Assembly (NCBI GenBank): GCA_016744275.1
Contig: JADGEP010000270.1
Location: 1 to 5,634, forward strand
From: Candidatus Krumholzibacteriia bacterium
GTDB lineage: Bacteria; Krumholzibacteriota; Krumholzibacteriia; LZORAL124-64-63
Direction of reading: 5' to 3'
Length of the DNA stretch: 5,634 bases
Position 1 is the first letter of the stretch; every line of letters begins with the position of its first letter. Of the stretch, positions 1 to 4,651 are shown piece by piece. The translations under genes were made by a program, and so were the position numbers. Below the pieces are notes generated by a model. The model saw only the letters and a list, made by a program, of their open reading frames with translations. It ran no database searches and was not told where the DNA came from.

Positions 1-248
1 TCCATAATCTGCGAGGGTTTCTGTGCCATCGCATCGACGCTATGGCTGCGCATCTGCGCCGCCAGTTGTTGACGTTCCAGCAGTGGCTTTGCCAGGAACC
101 TGGATTGCCACTCCGATGCCCGTACCATCGCGCGAAAGGCCTGGTAGTCGTGATCGTCGGTACAAAGGGTATCGCCATGAACCAGTACTACCCTGGTTTT
201 ATCAAGTTGCAGCAGATGTGGCTCATCGAGCAGGGTTATGCCGACGCG
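1..248 (-). CDS. lpxH: LpxH (UDP-2,3-diacylglucosamine diphosphatase), internal fragment
   Basis: LpxH is a peripheral inner-membrane metallophosphoesterase that cleaves UDP-2,3-diacylglucosamine to lipid X in lipid A synthesis. Read on the minus strand from about base 248 to base 3, the frame is open and gives a characteristic LpxH segment: GITLLDEP, then VLVHGDTLCTDD (about 195 down to 153; the His-Gly-Asp is a conserved metal/substrate-site block), YQAFRAMVR, WQSRFLAKPLLERQ, and a final SQIM at the window edge, matching the family's 'IMDV' continuation. The C-terminal GHTH metal motif would lie to the left of the window. The N-terminal DxH and GDxxD motifs should lie to the right, but there the sequence turns into an S9 peptidase on the opposite strand. 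The gene is therefore cut at about 216-248. The right boundary is approximate. Identity rests on remembered family motifs; I am confident of the family but not of whether the break is biological. Confidence 0.88.
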
Positions 249-704
249 AACAAAATCGGTGTGATGGGCTGGAGCAACGGCGGATACCTGACCAACTGCA
301 TGATCGTCGCGGAACCTGACATGTACGCCGCCGCCAGCAGTGGGGCGGGCGTGCTGGACATGGTCATCCAGTGGGGCACCGAAGATACCCCCGGCCACGT
401 CGTCAACTTTGCCACGGGCCTGCCCTGGCATCAACCGGAGCACTACCGGATGGCCTCGCCCCTGTACAAACTGGACCAGGTGCGCACCCCGACCCTGATC
501 CACGTCGGCGGCAGTGATCCTCGCGTGCCCCCGGTCCACAGTCGAGCCTTGTACCGGGCCCTCAAACATTATCTCCACGTGCCTACGGAGTTGGTCGTTT
601 ATCCGGGCGAACCCCATGGCCTGACCACTCACCGCAATCGCTTGGCAAAAATGGAGTGGGATCTGGCTTGGTTTCGGAAGTATCTGTTGGAGAATGAGCA
701 GTAG
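216..704 (+). CDS. S9 family (prolyl oligopeptidase-type) serine peptidase, C-terminal fragment
   Basis: This is the C-terminal part of an alpha/beta-hydrolase peptidase of the prolyl oligopeptidase/acylaminoacyl-peptidase type. All three catalytic residues are visible: the nucleophile Ser in GWSNGG (codon at 273), Asp in GGSDPRVPP (codon at 516) and His in GEPHGL (codon at 615). Homology begins near WLIEQGYADANKIGVMGW (from about 219) and runs to the TAG at 702-704, about 160 residues, whereas full S9 enzymes usually have 600-700 residues with an N-terminal beta-propeller. The open frame extends back to an ATG at 42, but that part does not look like S9: it is the exact antisense of an lpxH fragment in codon register, so it should not be annotated as peptidase. 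There is no ribosome binding site or plausible start at the junction. Even if translated from 42, the product would lack the oxyanion-side half of the hydrolase fold and is unlikely to be active. A hairpin follows 36 bp after the stop. Confidence 0.85.
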   Translation: MWLIEQGYADANKIGVMGWSNGGYLTNCMIVAEPDMYAAASSGAGVLDMVIQWGTEDTPGHVVNFATGLPWHQPEHYRMASPLYKLDQVRTPTLIHVGGSDPRVPPVHSRALYRALKHYLHVPTELVVYPGEPHGLTTHRNRLAKMEWDLAWFRKYLLENEQ

Positions 705-740
705 AAAACCGCCAACGGCCTACCAAACCGAACTATCAAA

Positions 741-775
741 CAAAGGGCGACCAGCTCAACTGTGGTCGCCCTTTG
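741..775. terminator. hairpin between convergent genes, probable bidirectional terminator
   Basis: A perfect 13-bp inverted repeat (CAAAGGGCGACCA at 741-753 against TGGTCGCCCTTTG at 763-775) encloses a 9-nt loop. It lies between the stop of the plus-strand S9 fragment (704) and the stop of the minus-strand PLP enzyme (829). The arms end in CCCTTTG on both strands. After the stem the minus strand continues TTTGATAG and the plus strand ATCAATTTC, so the U-tracts are short and interrupted in both directions. The position between convergent genes supports termination in both directions. Efficiency cannot be judged from the sequence. Confidence 0.75.
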
Positions 776-828
776 ATCAATTTCTCATCAGTACCTTAAC
801 GGCACCCCGGCAGTCTTCCCCAATCGTC

Positions 829-1974
829 CTAAATGCTCCGCACGGCCGTGGTCAGCCTGGTGCACGCTTCGGCCAGCACCGACCGGGGGCATCCGAAATT
901 CAAGCGCACATGATCGGGACCGGAGAAATCTCGTCCCGGCGACAACCCCAAGCCATGTATCTCAAAATGGGCAGCCGGATCAGCAAGTTCCAGGGCGCTG
1001 ACGTCCAGCCAGGCCAAGTAGGTCGCCTCGACGGCGGCCATCGTCACGCCTTGCAAGCCTGCAATGTGCTCTGCCAGATAATCGCGATTGGCCCTCAGGT
1101 ATTCGATCTGTGCCTGCAGCCAGGGCCCACCATGCTCCCACGACGCCTGAGCCGCCACCAAACCCAACACATTCACGTGGGGTACGATACCGGCCATGGC
1201 GTGGGTGAACCGGCGGCGCAGGGTCGGGTCGGGAATAACCGCCACGGAACAGCCAAGCCCCGCGATATTGAAGGCCTTGCTCGGCGCCAGCAAAGTGATG
1301 GTGCGCGCGGCAACCTCCGGGCCCAGGGTGGCCAAGGGCACGTGGCGCCGGTCTTCATCGAGAATCAACTGGTTGTGGATTTCGTCGCTGCAGATGACCA
1401 CCCGTTTGGAAAGGCACACCTCGGCCATGTCTGAGAGTTCCTTTTCCGTCCACAGGCGGCCGACCGGATTGTGGGGATGGCACAAGAGAAACAGCCGGGT
1501 GCTATCGCTCATGCCTTGGGCAAACCGCGCCTTGTCAAAAAACCAGCCATCAGAATTGTTGCCCTGCAGACTGATGGTTTCCAGTTTGCGATCCACCAGC
1601 GAGGGCACCTTCAGAAACGGCGGATACACGGGCGTCATGACAGCCACCGAATCACCGGGATTGCCCACCGCCCGGCAGGTCACGCTCAACCCACTGACCA
1701 ACCCCGGCAACCAGACCAGCCACTGCGGATCGACCGGCCAGGAAAACTCTCGCGACAAGGTTTCCAATACGGTCTCGACCAATCCCTGGGGTGCCTCGCC
1801 GTAACCAAAAACCCCATGTGCCACCCGTTCCTGCAAGGCCTGAATCACCGCTGGCGGCGAACGAAAATCGGTGTCGGCCACCCAAAGCGGCAACACATCT
1901 CGTCCCGCGTATTTGTCCCACTTCAGACTGCCTGTCTCCCGGCGTTCCACGACCTCATCAAAATTGAAGTTCAT
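829..1974 (-). CDS. MalY/PatB-type PLP-dependent C-S lyase (cystathionine beta-lyase family)
   Basis: This is a fold-type I PLP enzyme of the MalY/PatB group, predicted to be cytoplasmic. Family members cleave C-S bonds of cystathionine or cysteine conjugates by beta-elimination to pyruvate, ammonia and a thiol. The 381-residue length fits the family (about 380-400). Visible landmarks: N-terminal LPLWVADTDFRSP (28-40), GYGE (57-60), TPVYPPF (114-120, with the cofactor-stacking Tyr), CHPHNPVGR (165-173), SDEIH (196-200, Asp contacting the pyridine nitrogen), APSKAFNIAGL (230-240, Schiff-base Lys233) and HVRLNFG (355-361, Arg likely binding the substrate carboxylate). The ATG at 1974 is chosen because MNFNFDEVVERR matches the family N-terminus and a modest GGGA lies 5 nt upstream. 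The frame stays open to an ATG at 2070, but that extension overlaps the preceding gene and has no family similarity. It is the last gene of a probable three-gene operon, starting 20 bp after the LOG-like gene. The natural substrate is not determinable; aminotransferase side activity is possible. Confidence 0.92.
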   Translation of the reverse strand: MNFNFDEVVERRETGSLKWDKYAGRDVLPLWVADTDFRSPPAVIQALQERVAHGVFGYGEAPQGLVETVLETLSREFSWPVDPQWLVWLPGLVSGLSVTCRAVGNPGDSVAVMTPVYPPFLKVPSLVDRKLETISLQGNNSDGWFFDKARFAQGMSDSTRLFLLCHPHNPVGRLWTEKELSDMAEVCLSKRVVICSDEIHNQLILDEDRRHVPLATLGPEVAARTITLLAPSKAFNIAGLGCSVAVIPDPTLRRRFTHAMAGIVPHVNVLGLVAAQASWEHGGPWLQAQIEYLRANRDYLAEHIAGLQGVTMAAVEATYLAWLDVSALELADPAAHFEIHGLGLSPGRDFSGPDHVRLNFGCPRSVLAEACTRLTTAVRSI

Positions 1975-1994
1975 CGGTATCCCGTCGTATCGTT

Positions 1995-2495
1995 TCAGTT
2001 GGTTGGTGTCTCGGCAAGATACTCCCGTATCCGGTCGATGGCTTCGGCGGGTGTGGCGGCCAAGGCCCATCGGCCATCGGCGGCTCCGGCGTTGAGAAAG
2101 GCTTCGCCCGGATCAAAATCAAGCAAGACCACGGGCCGGCCAAAACGCAAGGCCAGGGCAATTTCGCTAAGGGTGCCACCGGTCCCCTGGCAAGCAACCA
2201 CCACATCGCTGGAAAACACGTTGATAATATTGCGGGCAGCCCCCATGCCCGTGGGAATCACAATGTCCAGATCTTTGGCGGCGTACTTCTGGTCGTCATC
2301 AAAGAGCACCCCCACCGTCAGGCCGCCAGCCTCGTGGGCGCCCGAAATAGAGGCCTGCATCACGCCGGTGGGGCGTCCACCCGAAATCAGCACCCAGCCA
2401 TTCTCGGCAATCAAAGCACCCAGTTGGCGGGCATTGGCCGCAGTGGCTTCATTGGCGGCCGTGCCCCCCATCACACCGATACATGTCTTGCGCAT
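1995..2495 (-). CDS. TIGR00725/LOG-like Rossmann-fold protein
   Basis: The 166-residue product resembles the TIGR00725 family of small Rossmann-fold proteins, relatives of the LOG cytokinin-activating phosphoribohydrolases and of 'lysine decarboxylase-like' proteins. Motifs in order: N-terminal beta strand IGVMGG (6-11); SGGRPTGVMQAS (38-49), corresponding to the LOG GGGxxGxMG element; ARN (87-89), whose Arg aligns with the conserved LOG active-site Arg; and QGTGGTLSE (103-111), corresponding to PGGxGTxxE and keeping the terminal Glu111. The Pro and second Gly of the LOG signature are replaced by Gln and Thr, so nucleotide 5'-monophosphate phosphoribohydrolase activity is only a possibility; many TIGR00725 proteins have no assigned function. 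The ATG at 2495 is supported by an ideal AAGGAGG 8 nt upstream. The previous gene's TGA ends one base before this ATG, which suggests translational coupling. Confidence 0.87.
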   Translation of the reverse strand: MRKTCIGVMGGTAANEATAANARQLGALIAENGWVLISGGRPTGVMQASISGAHEAGGLTVGVLFDDDQKYAAKDLDIVIPTGMGAARNIINVFSSDVVVACQGTGGTLSEIALALRFGRPVVLLDFDPGEAFLNAGAADGRWALAATPAEAIDRIREYLAETPTN

Positions 2496-2496
2496 A

Positions 2497-3231
2497 TCAA
2501 AAGCCTCCTTCGCGGATTTGGTCTGGAGCCGGCAATAGGCTTTCCAACTGAGAGCTGTCCACCTCGGGAGCGAACTCTCCGGCCGGCATGAAAGTCAGGT
2601 CGACATTTTTTGCACCCAATCCCTGAGCCAACATCGACAAAGTCTGTCCGGCCGAGCGCTGGGCCTCTCCGGTCGCCTTGGTCACCAACTCGGCTGCGAA
2701 CCCCCGCGTCTGATCCCGCGTCTCGGTGATGAGTTTATTCTTGGCCTCGACGCTGAAGCCACCCGTGAAAAAACGGCCCACCACTTCGGGAATCAGAAGC
2801 GGCAACAATTCGGTTTTGTCTTCACTGTGGATGCGCATATCCCGGATGAACACCTCATGCTGGCATGGCGGCAACACCAGATCGAAGGCGTCCTCTCCCT
2901 TGCGCTTGATTTCGAATCGGGAGTCGTTCAGGTCGTACCGGAAATCCACATCAAACTCGATGACCAGGGTGATGCGGCGCTCCGATAGCAACCAGTTCAG
3001 GTAGCGTCGCCCGAAGTCGCCGAACCAGTGCTCGCTGGCCGTGATCACCTCTTTGGTCATGATGCGAAAAACACTGAGTTCGCCAACGGCACGCATGCTG
3101 GTCACAAAACTCTCGTGGGTGACTTGTGGCAGATGGGGTTTGTTGCGCCCCCGCCGAGCAAATTTCCAAACGCCCCACGATACCAATGCCACGACCAGGC
3201 CGCCGCCAAATCCGATGAATAACAAATCCAA
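2497..3231 (-). CDS. membrane-anchored DUF4230-like protein, TTG start
   Basis: A 244-residue protein of unknown function. From the proposed TTG start, residues about 3-25 form one hydrophobic segment (MDLLFIGFGGGLVVALVSWG...), followed by basic ARRGRNK (25-31). This predicts a single N-terminal membrane anchor; by the positive-inside rule the basic side would be cytoplasmic. The soluble part contains SMRAVGELSVFRIMTKEV (45-62) and a beta-rich stretch ITLVIEFDVDFRYDLNDSRFEI (87-108), resembling DUF4230-type proteins, then a charged, possibly helical region (about 160-205). No catalytic motif is recognisable. The frame stays open upstream to an ATG at 3516, but that portion reads antisense-free through the 3' end of the HDOD gene and the terminator and is not protein-like. 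TTG at 3231 has AGGGAG 8 nt upstream and gives a clean membrane-segment N-terminus. It is the first gene of the three-gene set. The family call is from memory of motif shape, hence moderate confidence. Confidence 0.72.
   Translation of the reverse strand: MDLLFIGFGGGLVVALVSWGVWKFARRGRNKPHLPQVTHESFVTSMRAVGELSVFRIMTKEVITASEHWFGDFGRRYLNWLLSERRITLVIEFDVDFRYDLNDSRFEIKRKGEDAFDLVLPPCQHEVFIRDMRIHSEDKTELLPLLIPEVVGRFFTGGFSVEAKNKLITETRDQTRGFAAELVTKATGEAQRSAGQTLSMLAQGLGAKNVDLTFMPAGEFAPEVDSSQLESLLPAPDQIREGGF
2504..2510 (-). promoter_or_regulatory. strong ribosome binding site for the LOG-like gene
   Basis: AAGGAGG on the minus strand is fully complementary to the 16S rRNA 3' end and sits 8 nt from the ATG at 2495. 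It is embedded in the last codons of the DUF4230-like gene (Glu-Gly-Gly-Phe, stop), so ribosomes ending that gene would finish on the initiation site of the next. This fixes the start of the LOG-like gene. Confidence 0.9.
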
Positions 3232-3239
3232 AACGAGGT

Positions 3240-3245
3240 CTCCCT
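3240..3245 (-). promoter_or_regulatory. ribosome binding site that decides the TTG start of the DUF4230-like gene
   Basis: AGGGAG on the minus strand lies 8 nt upstream of the TTG at 3229-3231. No in-frame ATG or GTG exists between the upstream terminator and this point; the first later in-frame GTG falls inside the hydrophobic anchor and has no comparable site. This favours the TTG start. Confidence 0.7.
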
Positions 3246-3279
3246 GAATGATTGAGTCCTTGATTCCCGACAGGATGGC

Positions 3280-3320
3280 AAAAAGCGGCCGACCGATCAA
3301 GAGTGGATCGGTCGGCCGCT
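3280..3320 (-). terminator. intrinsic terminator of the HDOD gene
   Basis: A perfect 15-bp GC-rich inverted repeat (arms 3284-3298 and 3306-3320, AGCGGCCGACCGATC and its complement) with a 7-nt loop is followed on the minus strand by TTTTT (3284-3280). It begins 15 bp after the HDOD stop codon at 3336. On the plus strand the stem is followed by GCGCTGG with no T-tract, so it acts in one direction only. It separates the HDOD unit from the three-gene set downstream. Confidence 0.93.
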
Positions 3321-3335
3321 GCGCTGGACATGATG

Positions 3336-4556
3336 TCAGGCAGGTTGCCCCACAAGCAGGGAGTGCACATCCCAGCGTGAAAAGACGATTCCCAGACGAG
3401 GCAGATCGGCAGCCTCTTCCGGAACTTTGGCTCCCCGTTCCAGCAGAACGGCAGCCTGGGCCGACTGGGTGGCCAGGAAAGGCATCAATTGGGCCACTTG
3501 CTGTTGCGTGAGGCATTGGGTGTCGATCAGAACCAGGCCCACCTTCTCATGGCCTGGCGCTTGATTGAAAAATGCGTCCATGGGGTACATCGTGTGGCCA
3601 AAGTGCTCCAGGAGAGTATGAGCCCAGCCGCGCCGCTCATCCTCGGTCGTCACCACGACACAGGTCGTAGCCTTTTCACCGTCAGCCGCGCCAGCTCGAT
3701 TGCTATTGGCCCCAGCAATCTTCATGAACGATTCCATCTCCTCGACCTTCTGGTCCATCGCCTGCAGGGCGGCCTTGATATTGTCCAGGCTGACGCCCAA
3801 CCCCTTCATCAAAGCCAGCAGATCCGCCTCGGTTCCACCGCTTTCAAAAGCGCCGCCGTGGATGCACGCCATGACATCCGCCAAGGCAACCAAGTTCGTC
3901 AAGGGCCGCTCGCCATCGGTGGCTCTGGCCACATCATGGTGGTAACGGGCCGCATCGCTGAAGGCGTCGGGCAGCTTCCAGAATTGCAATAAACCCTGGC
4001 CCACCTGGGAATGGGTCAGGCCAATTTCTTCGGCTTCACGGGCCATGCGGTCGCCGTTGCGTTTTTCCAAAATGGGGCGGTAGATATCCGGCACCGCCGT
4101 GGCCAAGACATAGGCCCCGATGTCGTGCATCAGGCCGGCAATGAAAGCTTCTTCGGGATCCATCCGGCGATTCACGTAGGGAACCAACGCTTGGCAGGCC
4201 GCACCATTGGCCAGGGCGTGGCTCCAAAATTCATTCATGTCCATGCCGCTGTTCATTTTTTGCAGGGCTTCCACCGAACCAAAACCCAGGGCCAGATTGC
4301 GGATGCCGGTGAAGCCGAGAATCACCACGGCCCGGCTGATCGTCGTGACTTCCTTGGGCACGCCATAAAACGAAGAATTGACCAGCTTGAGCACTTTACC
4401 GGCAAGAGCCTGATCTGACGAAAGCACCTTGGCCACATCGTTGGCAGAGGCGTTGTCGTTTCCCAATACGGACATCAGTTGCCGCGTAACCTCAGGCAAT
4501 GGCGGCAGATTACGCATCACGGTCATGATACGGGCTTTGATGACATCAGTGGACAT
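3336..4556 (-). CDS. HDOD domain protein with C-terminal degenerate receiver-like domain
   Basis: A 406-residue cytoplasmic signalling protein. Residues about 10-205 form an HDOD domain: LPPLPEVTRQLMSVLGNDN (17-35), the conserved DVAKVLSSDQALAGKVLKLVNSSFYG stretch (40-65), ISRAVVILGFTGIRNLALG (73-91), and a retained HDIG (144-147). Some metal-site positions of true HD hydrolases cannot be confirmed, and HDOD domains are generally non-catalytic output or scaffold modules. A helical linker (about 245-285), including a charged stretch, leads to an alpha/beta region (298-404) that looks like a receiver: TCVVVTTEDER (298-308), LVLIDTQ (341-347, Asp345 at the usual phosphoacceptor site), AAVLLERG (368-375) and GIVFSRWDVHSLL (389-401). 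The expected acidic pair near the N-terminus is shifted and the conserved Lys before Pro appears replaced, so it may be a pseudo-receiver. The ATG at 4556 has GGAG 9 nt upstream. A sigma-28-like promoter precedes it, suggesting control with flagella or chemotaxis genes. The specific partner is unknown. Confidence 0.92.
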   Translation of the reverse strand: MSTDVIKARIMTVMRNLPPLPEVTRQLMSVLGNDNASANDVAKVLSSDQALAGKVLKLVNSSFYGVPKEVTTISRAVVILGFTGIRNLALGFGSVEALQKMNSGMDMNEFWSHALANGAACQALVPYVNRRMDPEEAFIAGLMHDIGAYVLATAVPDIYRPILEKRNGDRMAREAEEIGLTHSQVGQGLLQFWKLPDAFSDAARYHHDVARATDGERPLTNLVALADVMACIHGGAFESGGTEADLLALMKGLGVSLDNIKAALQAMDQKVEEMESFMKIAGANSNRAGAADGEKATTCVVVTTEDERRGWAHTLLEHFGHTMYPMDAFFNQAPGHEKVGLVLIDTQCLTQQQVAQLMPFLATQSAQAAVLLERGAKVPEEAADLPRLGIVFSRWDVHSLLVGQPA

Positions 4557-4565
4557 GGACGCTTT

Positions 4566-4569
4566 CTCC
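4566..4569 (-). promoter_or_regulatory. ribosome binding site of the HDOD gene
   Basis: GGAG within TGGAGAAAG on the minus strand lies 9 nt before the ATG at 4556 and supports that start. It would fall inside a leader of roughly 45-50 nt if transcription starts from the sigma-28-like promoter. Confidence 0.7.
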
Positions 4570-4609
4570 AGGTCGGTGGCGGTCAGATTTCAGGTGCTTT
4601 CACCCTCTG

Positions 4610-4636
4610 AGATCGGCCGAATAGGGGTCACCTTTA
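4610..4636 (-). promoter_or_regulatory. sigma-28 (FliA)-type promoter upstream of the HDOD gene
   Basis: On the minus strand TAAA (4636-4633) is followed by exactly 15 nt and then GCCGATCT (4617-4610). The FliA consensus is TAAA, 15 nt, GCCGATAA, so all four -35 core bases, the spacing and six of eight -10 bases match, including the highly conserved GCCGAT. The base after TAAA is also the G common in TAAAGTTT. It lies in the 95-bp gap between dinB and the HDOD gene, 53 bp from the ATG, correctly oriented. No dinB terminator is evident, so read-through from dinB may also contribute to HDOD expression. Confidence 0.72.
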
Positions 4637-4651
4637 CTGTTTTGCACGGGT

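Noticed and set aside
694..1434. Long plus-strand open frame of 246 codons opposite the PLP enzyme
   Set aside because: It is antisense to the MalY/PatB gene, whose catalytic motifs are all in place; the plus-strand product is low-complexity and Gln/Arg/His-rich with no family resemblance.
1974..2070. Extended start of the C-S lyase at 2070
   Set aside because: The extra 32 residues overlap the end of the LOG-like gene and have no similarity to MalY/PatB N-termini; the ATG at 1974 begins the family-typical sequence.
3245..3285. Possible sigma-70 promoter with TTGCCA next to the terminator T-tract
   Set aside because: No acceptable -10 hexamer is found 16-18 nt downstream; the nearest AT-rich stretch is over 19 nt away and weak.
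4592..4605. Small hairpin GGTG-AAAG-CACC in the dinB-HDOD gap
   Set aside because: Only four base pairs and no T-tract, so it is not supportable as a terminator of dinB.
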